Shown: in pieces, positions 32,893-45,400 of the stretch
Layout of the letters: each line of letters begins with the position of its first letter
How positions within the stretch are numbered: position 1 is the stretch's first letter
DNA from: Dryococelus australis
Lineage: Eukaryota > Arthropoda > Insecta > Phasmatodea > Phasmatidae
Length of the DNA: 64,000 nt
Reading direction: 5' to 3'
Assembly: GCA_029891345.1 (NCBI GenBank)
Contig: CM056994.1
Coordinates: forward strand, 60,419,251 to 60,483,250
Program-made: the position numbers and the translations under genes
The notes under the pieces: model-generated
What the model saw: the letters and a program-made list of their open reading frames with translations, nothing else
What the model was told of the DNA's origin: nothing
The model's database searches: none

Positions 32893-33440
32893 GTGCCAAT
32901 CTCACTGCCAGGTCGTGACAATCCGCCTATTGAAGGTGCAAAAGTGTTTCATGTGACTTACAGTACCGTGAAAGCATTAAGGATCTGTGTTGAACTTGAA
33001 GGGAAAAATGTCACAGCTGTAATTGACACTACCGCTAGTCACAATTTTGTGCATGAGGGTTTGATACAAACTACAACAACTAGAGTGCCACCGCGACTTG
33101 TGCAATTCGCTACCACACACCAACAGAGAGATGCAAAGAGTTTTATGCACATCACTGTAGGGATCCGAGAACTGCATACCAGGTGCAATGTTTACATTGT
33201 GCCAGACTTGTGCGAGGAAGTGATTCTGGGACTGCCATTGCTTATTGACAACCAAGCCATGATAGAATTGTATCTGATTCGTCTGCACGTGGGGACACGT
33301 GGCCGGTGGTCTGTATCTGCCATGGGAGCAACACCGCTGACAGCAACAACTACTGTGCCGCTTGTTTTCTTCGAGCACGAGGTACCCTCTACACATCAGC
33401 AATGTCTGCAACATCTGCTGGACCAGTATGCCAGTGTGTT
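32893..33440 (+). pseudogene. Gypsy aspartyl protease (relic C)
   Basis: Contains GKNVTAVIDTTASHNFVHEG, where the usual active site DTGA/S reads Asp-Thr-Thr-Ala, and EEVILGLPLLIDNQAMIEL, the second half of the retropepsin fold. The Gly to Thr change in the active-site turn would inactivate it. It is in frame with the start of reverse transcriptase. Confidence 0.75.
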
Positions 33441-34160
33441 CCACACTGAGGGGAAGCTGCAGCGCACCGATGTCACAGAACATGCAATCATCACAACACA
33501 CAAGGACCCGGTGTACTCCAAGCCACGAGACCCAGGTATTTTCTTTCGCTGCATCATCAACCAGCAGGTATGTGAGATGCTAAACGACAACGTAATTGAA
33601 CCTACGCAGAGTGTCTATAATTCATTTATTATCCTTGCTCCAAAGAAATATGGCGAATTGCAATACTGTGTTGATTTCCGCCCTTTGAATAAAATCACTG
33701 TAAACATGCCACCACCAGTCATTAATATGAAAGACATTTTATCAACATGAGTACCAGCTACCATTTTCATATCACTTGATTTAAAGTCCGGATATTGGCA
33801 AGTGCTTATCCGCCCACAAGACAAATGGACATAGATTTCAATTTGTTGCCATGCCATTTGGTTTAAAGTGTGTCCCATGCAACGTTTCAAAACTTAATGG
33901 TTAATCTACTGGATGGATTCATTGGAGACTTTGCGATGGCTTACTTGGATTATGTACTTGTTTGGTCTAACAGCTGGGAGGAGCACTTGCACCATTTGAG
34001 CCTTGTGTTTGAATGCCACAAATGTAACAAACTTACATGCAAAGTGGAAAAGTGTAAGTTGGGTATGAGTAGAATGGAGTTTTTGGGACACTATGTAACA
34101 GGGGAGGGACATGAACCAGAACAGCAACATGTACAGGAAATTCAAAACAAATCCTCACCC
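33441..34160 (+). pseudogene. Gypsy reverse transcriptase (relic C)
   Basis: Contains GELQYCVDFRPLNKIT, then a stop at 33750, ISLDLKSGYWQV in a continuing frame, and a frame change to FGLKC-like sequence near 33860. FAMAYLDYVLVWSNSWEEHL follows: the catalytic YxDD box is Tyr-Leu-Asp-Tyr, so the second catalytic Asp is lost. Thumb-like sequence runs to about 34160. Confidence 0.8.
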
Positions 34161-34745
34161 AGATCACGTAAACAAGTCAGGAAATTTTTTGGCTTAATTA
34201 AATGGTTAAAGGAATTTGTCCCAAACTTTTCTGTGATTACTGCACCATTAACTGCTTTGTTGTGTGAAAAATGTACATTTGTCTGGACACCTCCTGCGGA
34301 TCAAGCCTTTAAAGAAATCAAACTTGGATTTCAGAACTGTAATCTGCTATCTATGTTCAATCTAGAGTTACCCAATGTTGTACAAACAGATGCCAGTCAA
34401 GAAGGCATCGGGGCCATTTTGTATCAGGTGGAAACACACGGGGAAAAGCACATAATCAGTTATCTCAGTGCGAAGTTCGGGGAAACAGAATGCAAGTATC
34501 ACATCAATGAACAGGAATGTTAAGCAATTATACATGCATTGTGAAAGTACCGGCCGTAATTGCTAGGAAGACAGTTTACTCACAAAACTGACAACCAATG
34601 TCTTGTGTGGTTAGAGAGCATGCATAAAGGGAAGAGCAAACTTGCCTGCTGGGCGCTGTTACTTCAGGAGTATGATTTCAAGGTAGAACATGTGGCGGGG
34701 AAAACCAACGAGCTCACCGACACTTTGTCCTGGAATCCTTGTCTG
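34161..34745 (+). pseudogene. Gypsy connection and RNase H (relic C)
   Basis: VRKFFGLIKWLKEFVPNFSV is the connection. LPNVVQTDASQEGIGAILYQ holds the first RNase H Asp, and ECKYHINEQEC a Glu block; a stop lies at 34521. KTDNQCLVWLESMHKGKSKL follows, and FKVEHVAGKTNELTDTLSW ends the domain. Confidence 0.8.
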
Positions 34746-35099
34746 AATCCAACGGTAACTGACGATGCAGAGTGGGAAGAAGCTCTACCACCGTACCATG
34801 CAATACCAACTGCAGCAACACAAACTCTTGTTGTACAAAACATTGTTTGCCACACCACCCAGCGAACTTTTTTCATTGAATGTACGGGGCATGTTAAGAG
34901 AGGTACACACTGCGCAAGAAAATTCCCTAGATGCTGCGCAACGCTGACAACACTACGCCACACAGTACACAGAACACTGGAGGTAGTGGACCGAGAATAC
35001 AAACCAAACCACCTGGTAATTGCGCACTATGGCGAACATATGTCCTAAAGGAGAAACGGAAACTTGTATTTAAGTATGCACACGACAGTGTGGAGCATT

Positions 35100-36075
35100 G
35101 ACACCCGGGATCCGAGCAAACACGAATAAACGTGCAGAAATGTTTTCACTGCCCAGAGATTCGGGGAGCTGTAAGGAAGCATTTACAAAGTTGTATCATG
35201 TGTAACACCTGGAAGCCGTGGAGAACATACGGCGATGCTCCACAGCAACCAAGGCTGTCAACTGAGACATTTAAGACAGTAGCGATTGACATCATGGGCC
35301 CGTACCCGCATACCAAAACTGGTAAAAGATTTTTTATTGTTGCCACGGATTTGTTTTCCCATTGGACCGAGGCATTTCTCGTCAGCAATATTCGTACGCA
35401 TACGGTCGCACAGGTGATGCAAAATGAGTTCTTTCCAAAATGGGGACATACCGAGTATTTCCCGACTGATAACGGTACGCAATTTGTAGGGTAAAAGTGG
35501 AGAGAATATTGTACCAGGTGGAGAATAGAACACTGTACCACCCCAGCATACCACCCCAGGGCTAACCCAACCGAACTACGTAACCAAGACTTCAAAATCC
35601 AGTTACGCGTCCGCTTAGGAGAAGATCACAGTAGGTGGGCCGAATTGATCCCGGAGGTAATGTTTTGCCTAAGGAACAGAGTAAATGCGGCAACCGGGAA
35701 GACACCCGCTGAAATGGTACGAAGTTACGAACTCCATGTCCCCAGAGCACCCTGCGAAAACTCGCCAATACCACCTGAGCAGACTGTAGAACACCTGGCA
35801 CAAATCTACGAGGAAGCAAGAGCAAATCAAATAAGTTATTGCAATGTGTGGGTACCGGAGAGCAAAAGGCTGTCACCTGAACTTGTACCGGAATTTATGT
35901 TTACGTGTGAGAGAACCCGCTATCGGCCGGGATGAAAAAATACTGTGCTGGGCTGGCACCTAGATGGACAGGGCCAGTAAGAGTGGTAGAGAAGATGGGG
36001 AATTCCTCATATTTAGTGAAGTTGGGACCAAGACGTGTCACTAAACTGCACCGTACTCAAGCAAAGGCTGTAGTC
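35100..36075 (+). pseudogene. Gypsy integrase with C-terminal GPY/F-like domain (relic C)
   Basis: The zinc region is partial (LQSCIMCNTWKP). The core has TVAIDIMGPYPHTKTGKRFF with the first Asp and FPTDNGTQFVG with the second. After one in-frame stop at 35492-35494 comes TTPAYHPRANPTEL, where the third acidic residue lies, then FCLRNRVNAATGKTPAEMV. The tail LAPRWTGPVRVVEKMGNSSY resembles the GPY/F module. The order and the D, D, E positions are intact apart from the stop. Confidence 0.8.
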
Positions 36076-36080
36076 CTAAT

Positions 36081-36711
36081 CTTTTTCATGCCCAGATGTG
36101 GAACTATTTTGCCTCCATTGTTACCAATCTTTCCTGGTCGTATTCCAATCTGTGTGCCTGTTAAAATATATGCTGTTAGGAGCAGTGACATTTTCCAAAG
36201 GTTGATTTCAAAAGTGCCCAAATAACAATGAACAGCATTCACTTACTACAGTATTGTCTGCCTTGTGATCATTTTGCAGTCACAGTACATGACTACTAAT
36301 TGTTTACGTGATTGAGAGTGTTCTGACAAGTTGACCTTTTCTGTTAATTTAGATTTGTTGGTTCTGTATTTGTCTTAATAAAGAGATGTTGGGATGAGAC
36401 AGTAAAATAATATGGACTGAATACAGTAGGTTTCCTACTGCAAAACAGTAACATTTCAAGTATCGGTATCTCTTTCATTGTTCAGGTACACATACAGACT
36501 GGAATATGGACATGCTGAATTGCCTATTTCTTGTTGTTAACTGGAATGGTTACAGCATTCTCATTGAAGTAGCTGTTTCTTTACAGTGGTTGTATTATGA
36601 CATCATTGTTTTTCAGAATGGCGGTTTTGTCAAAGTACCCAAACAAATACTGTACACAAAAATCTCTGACTTTCTAAAAATTGATGGTATGTTGCCTTGC
36701 ATGTGTTTTAG
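36081..36711 (+). other. Intronic or flanking sequence before the first Nup358 exon seen
   Basis: No LTR for relic C recognised. It ends with a clear splice acceptor, ATGTGTTTTAG, at 36701-36711. Confidence 0.5.
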
Positions 36712-37157
36712 ATGCAGCTTCCCAAGTCAGCCCCTACGGCACCTGTGAATGTAGTGATTTCCTCTTCGAACACATTGACCATGTCTGGCTCTGAGGTACA
36801 GCCTGCTCTTAGCATTATCATTCCTTCCCAACACCACGTCTCTGTTGTTCCTAACCCTGTCCCATTTGCCTTTCATATTTCACTGCCTACCCAGACCCCG
36901 CACCCCAAACCCTTTGGTCTGACAAAGGAGAGGGAAGTCGTCCCCTCAGAGGAGCGGCTGCTGTCGAATGTGCCCATGTCGACATTCTCAGCCATCTCCC
37001 GGGGCAAGCAGTGGCTCCAGAGGAGCCAAGCAGGGTCCAAGGATAACAAGTGTAACTCCAACTTTAAATCAGTTATCTCCTTTCCCATGAAGGTGGAGCT
37101 CACTACAGGCGAGGAGGATGAGACCTTAGTGTTCAAGATGAGGGCCAAGCTGTACAG
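36712..37157 (+). CDS. Nup358: RanBP2/Nup358 exon: linker and start of Ran-binding domain 1
   Basis: An exon bounded by acceptor TGTTTTAG (ends 36711) and donor CAG|GTGAGT (37158). It begins in phase 0 with ATG, but this need not be the gene start. It encodes a Ser/Thr/Pro-rich linker and ends with GEEDETLVFKMRAKLYR, the first strand of a Ran-binding domain. Two bases of the Arg codon are completed by the next exon. RanBP2/Nup358 forms the cytoplasmic filaments of the nuclear pore and binds Ran-GTP. The large N-terminal part with TPR repeats was not found in the 36 kb upstream. Confidence 0.85.
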
Positions 37158-40033
37158 GTGAGTGGCCAGCTGCATTTATATCAAGTCTGTCGTGGTCTGG
37201 TTGTGGGCATTTGGAGGTAATTAACATGGTATTGAGAAGTTGTTGAATTTTTCTTCACTGATGTTCACTATAATTTAAGGTATCATGCTCATGTGACAAA
37301 AAACTTGACGCGTGACCCTTTCCTTCGCTTTTATGACACGGACTCTACTAAACGACTTTGCCCCATCTTGGAGCAGAATATTCCTTATGGGGCAGGTCAA
37401 GCATTACCAGCAGTACTTGAAGCGGGACACGTGCCTACAGGGTACATTGGCGTGGTCAAAGCTACTACAGACACGTGCACCTAGATTGTACTGTTCACCT
37501 AGATTAGCCCAGAAGCTGACACGTCAACACCCTTCTCTGAAAGTTGTACTGTTTACTGTGCCACTAGGACCCTCCAGCAATGGTCATGTCAGTTCCACAG
37601 CATGCCACTGGAGGGCAACACACATTCTACTGGAGCAGCTCCGCCTCCAGAGCCAGATAAGAAATGTCAATGCCTCCATCATAGGAGATAAGAAATGAAA
37701 GGCACCCGATTAGAAGCAAGAATTTTCAACACCCTAGGAGCGAGGCTAGCTTTCCCCTCACCCTCCTGAGACCCTACAAGCTCCAAAAATTTGATGTAAA
37801 AGGGCCACCAAAACCAAGCCTCAAGGCAGTCGACTACACTTCCACCACTGTAATGGCCAGAGGTGTCAGCCACGTAAGTGTTCGCAAACCCTCCTCCACT
37901 GCTGTAAAGGTCGGAGACTATCTTCAGTGTGCGCCAGCCTCTAAACCCCAGAGACCCACCGCTGTAATGGCGGGAATCTCCGTGTCAGTAACATCATCAA
38001 CCAGAGGTCCGCAACCTCTTCAGCAGCCTCCAGCACTGCAGAACCAGCAGTTCCTGGTTGTCGACGCCATCCAGAGGGTCCTTCTGACAGCGTCGCTCGT
38101 CGACCTCCCTTTCCCCTCCTTGGTGAACACCAAGAGGTGACAGGTGATGATGATGGCCCCTCCGAAAGACCTCTTTCTGCTCACCTTATGAAGCAACAAT
38201 TGTCCTTTTAGTAATTGTCTCCTTGTATAGGTTTCTTCAGAACACCCAAAATAGTATGGTGGAATAATTAATATTTTTAAATGAATCTTTTTCTGTCAGT
38301 TTCATTTTGCCCATGTAATAATTAGCTTTTGCACCCAGGTCGCATTCGCCTGGTTTATTAAAATAGGGTTAGCTTCCGTTAATCTTTATTTCTTCATTCA
38401 TATTAGGAGAGTACGGAACCGTACGTTATTCAATAACGGCTGGGCACCCAAACCTTCATAAGGCCCCTGCCTTACTTATATTCCCCTTCGCTATTCTGGA
38501 TCCACGATGGTTGAAGTCCATCAAAGTCATCAAAGCTAAACTGTTCTGTCAAAAGACCTACAGTGTTAAATTTGTCCTACAGATCCATGTCTCTAGTTGG
38601 TCAACTGAGGACTCAAACAAACCCTAAGTGTAGATTTCAGCCCTCAATGTGGAGAACCCATCCTAGTCTGGTTTTTGTGTTAAATTCAAGTGCATTGAGT
38701 TATCCCACTCGAGACGTGTAACTCTCTGTTAACCTAAGGGCTTGCGTTCGACCCTGCGTTCGACCCTCCGACGGTAGTTAGCTTACTTTGAAGAGATAGG
38801 AATCTCACTTCAGTCAGTAGATTCCAATCCGCCGAAATGACAAGCTTCAAACTTAACTGTTAATGGTTTGAGATTGTCATGCTACATGAGGTGCATTTTA
38901 TGAGCACATAGTTAACACACAGGTGGTCCAGAATCCACTACAATCAGGATGTGTGTGCCGTTTATCATTCCTTTGCATCTAGCATAAAACATGAACTTGC
39001 AGACTTAATTATCTCACGGGCACTTGACAGGGAGTTGAAAATTGTTAAACCTCTATGATTTTAGTGTCAAGCATGTAGAAAAAAAATGCAAGTAAGTGCA
39101 TAACAATTAAATATGTATTTTTAAGATTGTCAATTACTTGTAGTATATAAATTAACCTAAAATATTGACTTAAAACATTGATATATGGGAAATTCTGGTG
39201 CATCTTAGTGACAGAATTGAGCTTGTTACCTATATATCATCGTAGATTAACTAATTAAAACACAAAACAATATTTTTGTTATAATTAACTGTGAAGCTCT
39301 GTGTGTGGGTTACCATTGGCCTTTAGATTTTCGGTTGGCTTATCAGACACTTGACTTAACAAATGAGCAGAAAGAGAGGTACAGTTCATGTGTGGTGCAT
39401 GTGAATTGTGAATTTGTTTTTGAATTATTTCATGCTGATCTTGAGAATGCAGACATGGTTGCTTCTCCTTCACTTGTGTCCAAATATTTTGATAGAATAA
39501 TGTTGTGTTCACAGCAGAGATGGATTCCATGAGTATAAAAGCTAACTTACGACATGCATGCATCCTATATGTATTTTCGAAACTTCATTATTTGCATAAC
39601 TAACAGCTGAATATTAAAAAATATTTATTTCCATTAATTATTTCTTATACTGTAATAATTTTACATAACTGTTGGATTTTAGCCTGAAAGTAATAGTAAA
39701 CAATAAATTAGTGTGCACTTTTTAACAATACTTTTTCATTTATTGAGACATGATGCAGGTAGCGATGAACGGGTTATAAAATTGTCGAAATTAGTGGTTC
39801 TGTATCATGTTTGAACAACTATCAAGAAAATTTATTTGAGGCACTGAACCTTATATGTACAAGCTACATATATGCTTTTTAATGTAACTGTAAAGTGTTA
39901 CCATGCGCACAATTTGTGGAATGGTTACAGGCTAGTTGGTATCTAACCATCTGTAGTTGGAATTTTTGCTGCAGTTAACACATTTATCTACGGTAGCGTT
40001 AAATAATTTTTTTCTGCATTGATCTTGATTCAG
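37158..40033 (+). other. Nup358 intron (about 2.9 kb)
   Basis: Contains a somewhat GC-richer block (37.3-38.2 kb) with domain-free ORFs, paired mini-hairpins at 38411-38438, and AT-rich sequence up to a pyrimidine-rich acceptor TTGATTCAG at 40025-40033. Nothing else was recognised. Confidence 0.7.
38411..38438. other. Two adjoining perfect mini-hairpins
   Basis: GTACGGAACCGTAC (6-bp arms, 2-nt loop) is immediately followed, sharing one base, by CGTTATTCAATAACG (7-bp arms, 1-nt loop). Confidence 0.6.
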
Positions 40034-42489
40034 GTTTGTGGAGAAGGAATGGAAAGAAAGAGGAGTTGGACAGCTGAAGCTGCTGTTTAATACTGTGACA
40101 AAGAAGGGACGTGTGCTGATGCGTCGAGAGCAGGTTCTGAAAGTGTGTGCTAACCACCACATCACTCCAGACATTCAGCTCATAGCAATGAATGACCGTG
40201 CCTGGATGTGGGCTGCCAATGACTTCGCTGATGAGGAGGTTCGACTGGAGAAATTGTGTGCCCGTTTTAAGACTGCAGAGGAGGCTTGTAAGTTCAAGAC
40301 TGCTTTTGAGAAAGTGAAGGGTATGGTCGTGGTCACTCCAGGCAAGTGTAAAGAAAATAATAGTTTGGTTTTGAAGAAGTCTGGGGAGAAAATGGTCAAC
40401 AATGCCACCATAAGTGAAAATAACTCTCTCATACAACCAGCATCAGGAAGTCAAACATCTACCATTTCAGAGTCAGTTTTAAATCCAGCAAAATTAAAGT
40501 TTGTTTCTTTTTCAAATTTTAAGTCTGAGAATAAAACTGATGATTCTAAGAATTCTTCTAAAACCAAACAAACTGCTGCAGAGTCTGAGATCAAAAATTT
40601 ATTGTTTAAATTTACCTTTTCATCTGCTTCTGAAACTTCTCCAGTTTCTGTTGCATCATTTCCATCCTCAAACAAAAAAAAGCAATTTTCATCTGAAACA
40701 GATACTGAGAAGGAAAGCAAATCTACCAGTGTGTTTGTGTTTGGAGTGCCAGAGATGGGACTGAATTTCACTAGTCTTGCTCAACAAGCTGGAAAGTTTC
40801 GATTTAAGAAAGATTACACTGCCCCAGTCAAGGCTGATGATCATGTTGAAGACTTTGTTTCTGTCGCACAGTCCCAGCCTATTGTGCCACCGACCAAACT
40901 GGTGGTTGAAGTGAAAACGGGGCAGGAAGAACTAGAAACTTTGTACCAGCATGAAGTGAAACTGTTTCGCTTTGATAAAGATGCAAAACAATGGAAGGAG
41001 CGTGGTGTTGGCCAGATGAAAGTGATTTTTTATCCAACATCTGGTCGCACACGACTGCTGATGTGTCTGGAACAAGTTTTGAAGGTGTGCTGCAATCACT
41101 ATGTTGTAAAAGATATGAAGTTCAGTTCTGTGTCTTCATCAGACAGAGCTTGGATGTGGTATGCCCTGGATTATTCTGAGGGAGAGCTGAAGCCTGATTT
41201 GTTTGCCATAAAATTCATATCTGTAAAAGCAGCACAAGATTTCAAAGCAGTCATTGACCGGGTACAGTCTGAAATGAAAACTGCAAACTCTTCACGTGTT
41301 GCTAGCCCATATCGAGGTGGCTCCATTAAACGGTCATCATTTTGGACGCGAGAATTTGTTTCTCCCCGTCTGAACCTTTGGAAGTATATTTCCTACAAGA
41401 AGGAAAGGCCTCCAAAACACATGGCGACTATATTTTCATTTTCCAGAAACAGACAAAGAAAGCTGTCTGAAATTTGCAAACCAACAGAAGGGTTCTGGAG
41501 TTGTGACAGTAGCTACATCAGTGGTGTTGCAGACAGAGAGCAATGTGGTGCCTGGGAAACCAAGAAGCCTGAAGAAAAGTACCCATCCAATGGCAGCAAC
41601 TTAGCTGATTTGTTGAAAACAAAGGATGATTTGGGGTATTGTAATTCATGCTCTTTATTTAATGATGTTGGAAAAGATAAGTGCACTGCCTGTGGTAGTA
41701 ATAGGTCAGCGACTAATAAACCTCCCAAACCCGCAAAACCTTTTAGGGAGATGTCCAAGCTGAGTGCAGACAGTTGGGAGTGTAAGATGTGTTATATCAG
41801 GAACAACAGTTGCACTGCTTTGTTGAATAATGCTGCAGAAAATAAATGTATTGGTTGTGGTAGTATCAAGCCAGTTACAGTAGCCAAGAAACTTTGCGAA
41901 CATGTTAAACCAGCCAGTAAGATGTTAAAACCAATTTCAGACCATTGTGAGTGCAACGTGTGTTGCATTAGTAATAAAAGTAACATCACTTTGTTGAGTA
42001 ATGTTGTACTTAATGAATGCTGTTCTTGCCTCAGTAATAGTGTGACCACAACAGCCCAGGAACCTCCAGAACCCACCAAGTCACTGTCAGAGATGTTCAA
42101 GCCAAGTGCAGACACCTGGGTGTGCAGGATGTGTTACGTTAGGAATAACAACATTGATGAAATGTGTGTGTGCTGTGGGACTGTGAATTCAAGTGATCCG
42201 GCCACAGATGGGAAGCAAGAGAGCCAGCAGCAACCACCTTTACAATTCGACACAAGATCACAGAACTCTAGTTTTAAGATGAACTCAGTTTCTGGCTCCA
42301 GTCAAGTTGGCTGTGCCAGTGGTGTAGAGTGGAAATTCAGCATCCAGCCAGAGATGAAGACTAGTAGCAGTGCATCACAAATTGGAAACAACATTTCTGA
42401 TAAACATTTCAAGTTCAGCTCAAGCACTGAACTTCCAGTTTTTCCGTTTGGTGTGAAGTCTTCGGATGGTTCAGCAAAAATTATACAAG
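40034..42489 (+). CDS. Nup358: RanBP2/Nup358 large exon: Ran-binding domains 1 and 2, RanBP2-type zinc fingers
   Basis: The exon of 2,456 bp has acceptor ...TTCAG at 40033 and donor AAG|GTTAGT at 42490, and is fully open. It completes Ran-binding domain 1 (KEWKERGVGQLKLL, MRREQVLKVCANHHITP, WMWAANDFAD). A linker with few FG-type motifs (FVFGVPEMGLNF) follows. Ran-binding domain 2 is about 40930-41280 (QWKERGVGQMKVIF, WMWYALDYSEGEL). A zinc-finger block is at about 41490-42190: the first finger is degenerate, the second and last are canonical C-x2-C-x3-N-x6-C-x2-C, and the third and fourth have a 14-residue loop instead of six. It ends FPFGVKSSDGSAKIIQ. Exon phases fit the neighbours on both sides. 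Confidence 0.93.
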
Positions 42490-45400
42490 GTTAGTGCTTT
42501 CTACTATAATTTGTACACTACAGTGGGTTATTTTTCAGGGTTCCATATCTAGTATGCAAATATAAATTGATGAGAGCAAATTGTTGCATGCATGTATTTA
42601 CATTTATTTGTGTGTACAGCCCTGGAAGCATAGTGTAATTCTCAGTAAATTAACCTGTTTTATGCAGTTTTGTTACTTGACTGTTGTTTTCATTTTCAGT
42701 ATCATCTACTGAACTTTCATGACATTTCTGCACGAATAATTTTACTTAGTTATGTATCTGCCTCAAGATGTTCATACTGCTTGCATAATCTGTGAACATG
42801 TATGTAGACATCAAAGACCTTGATCCTGAGACAGAAAGTTTGAATTTAATAATTTATATAACCAAACTATTTATAAATGTACTACTAAAGTCTTAAGATT
42901 TGAAACTTGCCAAATTAATAGTGTTCAGTATAAAAGTCACAGCACGTGGACTTATTTTACAGATCTCGTTGACCATATCAATACATTATTGAAGGAGACA
43001 GAATGCACACATACTCACAAGGCAGTATTCGTAGATAGACACACCACAAACAAAAGACAGGCAAACACATTTTCCATGCGAATGCAGTCACACTATTAGT
43101 GTTAGTCCTGCCAGTTTGACCAGAAATGCTGTGGAAGGTTTGCTGTTAGAGGGGGGTCTTTGATTGATTTAGAATTCTATTGCAGACAGTCCTGATGGAT
43201 AGGGACTATTGGAGTACAGTGAAGTGACATCTGTGGTAACGAGGTAAGCATTTCGAGGGATGGAGTCAAGATTTTTCGGGCATTCCAAGAAGTGGCCGAT
43301 GTCTTTGATATACCAATGGAGCATCCTGGAGATGGCTGATGTTCTTTGTGGATTTTCGGAAGCAAGTGTGGGACAGATGTGGTGTGTTTCTCTGGTGTTA
43401 GAAGTTGGATCAATTTGTGAGAAAGACCCTGGAGGAGGCCTTGAAATGCAAGAAACTGTTTGATGTGGTCACAGAATTTGGCGGTGGGTTCTTCTGACAG
43501 GGTTGCGAGGTGGATGAGTCCTTCAGCTGGTTTTCTGCTTCAAGTATGTAATCATGTATGTTAAGGATTGCTATGGTGGAGCTTTTTTTTTTGTAATATT
43601 GTGACAAACCTGCCACAAATAAATGTAAGAAGACTTTTTCTTTCAATATGAAATATATATTTTGACTTTGACTTTATTACAATTATATTGCTGGTAACAC
43701 CACATGAATTATGTTGAAACACACTTAAACTTGGAAAACAAATTAGTTAAAAACATTTTTTGCTGAATTCAAATACAGTGGAAACTCAAACCATCAAACT
43801 TGGTTTGACCGAAAGTCAGTGTCCACAGAGCATTTCCTGTGGTCCTGACAAAATTCCTATGTAAATAATACTAAAAAAAGTCAGTTTTTGCCAAACTCAA
43901 AGTTTAATTTTTACCGCATCGATGAAACAAAAATTTCTGTAGCATCACCAAAAATTACGAAGTACTAACAAAAAAGTATAAGTATCAACTGTATTCACCA
44001 AGTCATATGAAGTCAATATACAGTACATTATGTACACATGCCCAAGTAATATTAATAGATGAAGCACTATAGTATTTATAGCAGCTGAGGGATGAAGCTC
44101 GAGAGAGTCATACTTCCCCCAACATTTAAACCACCCGGTACGTACCTGGCTTGTTGGCGGAGCACCTTACCGGTAATGGTAGGTGAGGTGAGGATTAAAA
44201 CCTGGTACGCCAACTTCTGTATTACACAAAGGATGTACACTAATTACAAACCACTCATCTACGGAGTTACCTGAGGGATGCACACAAGTCCCAGGCTAGC
44301 TGTGTGGGGGTCTTCCCATGTCGAAAAGGGAGGAAACGAGGTGCGGCATCTTGTGGCGTGTGAGAGATAAGTGACTTGGGGATAGAGACCCCGATGAAAA
44401 CAACTTGAACTTAAGTGTACGCTCGTACAGGGTTCGTATACGAGTGGCTTGGGCGACTTTTAACTTCTTGAATGTGAGTGTTGCATAGAGCATGCCCAGG
44501 AGATTAATCCGTCTTGAGCAAGGTACCAGCATATATCGTGGGACGTGAAGGTTTGCGTGTTGGGACAAAGTTAGTAACAATGGGCAACACACCCCGCCGA
44601 CGTATTACTTGTGGATTCGCAGGCAGCGGAGTTCTCTTCTGCTCCGGTGGTGGTGCTGCGGAGGCGGCTGAGGAACAGTAGCCAACTCTGGTTGCGGCTG
44701 AGTGGTGCTTGTACTGCTGGGTAGGGTATAGGTAGGTCATGGAGGGATAGCAGTATATTCTGGGGAGAGTGCTGATGGCTCTATGCCTAATATGTCTGTG
44801 CCACTATGTAATATTATTAAATATTCAAAATGCTCTTGTCCCGGTGTCCTTGTTAGTAAAGCAAATAAGGAACTGTTTGCTTGTGACTCAGGAATTGAAT
44901 TGCTATTAATCGCAGCTTCTAGAATGTGCAGTTCCTATTTAAGTTGGTTCTTGACAACTGTCTTGTAGTTCAGCATTAGGCCGATTTACTGATATTAATT
45001 CTGATTTAAATATGACTAGCCACACAAAGAAATGTACGTGACGTGAAGCCCTGTATACTTAGCGGTCCTATAGTGTATGTCCGGGCACACTGCTAGACCC
45101 TACGTATCTCACAGTTTAACCACCTCTGGCCATTCACTAGCCCGAAGTGTTATACAGCAGATCACGTGAGCAGCCGTAATACCAAGGTATATTGAGTTCC
45201 TAGTGAAGGGCTCCCCTGAAGATTAGCCAATGCAGTACCCTGATCATTACCTTGGCCAAACTCGGAATACCGCTTGGTATTATTTGTATTTACCCATTGG
45301 CTGATACGCATAGCTGGCGTTACTTCACGTACACAAAAGAATCAATGAGGATTTCAACTGTGGTCTACACTCAACTTCACAAGGGACATAAAGGTTATTA

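Larger units (their letters stand above)
31660..36080 (+). mobile_element. Gypsy-type retrotransposon relic C (plus strand, nearly full coding part)
   Basis: Primer-site-like sequence, Cys-rich gag, protease, reverse transcriptase, RNase H, integrase and a C-terminal GPY/F-like domain follow in Gypsy order on the plus strand. Stops occur at about 32050, 32630, 33750, 34523 and 35494, plus frame changes. A 3' LTR was not recognised. Its gag carries the same Cys/His module as relics A and D. Confidence 0.85.

Noticed and set aside
39999..42115. Long minus-strand ORFs opposite the Nup358 exon (for example 40436-39999, 42115-41792)
   Set aside because: They are antisense to a well supported exon with Ran-binding and zinc-finger domains, and show no domain of their own.
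43778..43995. Complete pogo-like MITE starting at TACAGTGGAAACTC
   Set aside because: The candidate right end, TATCAACTGTA, matches too poorly to call an inverted repeat.
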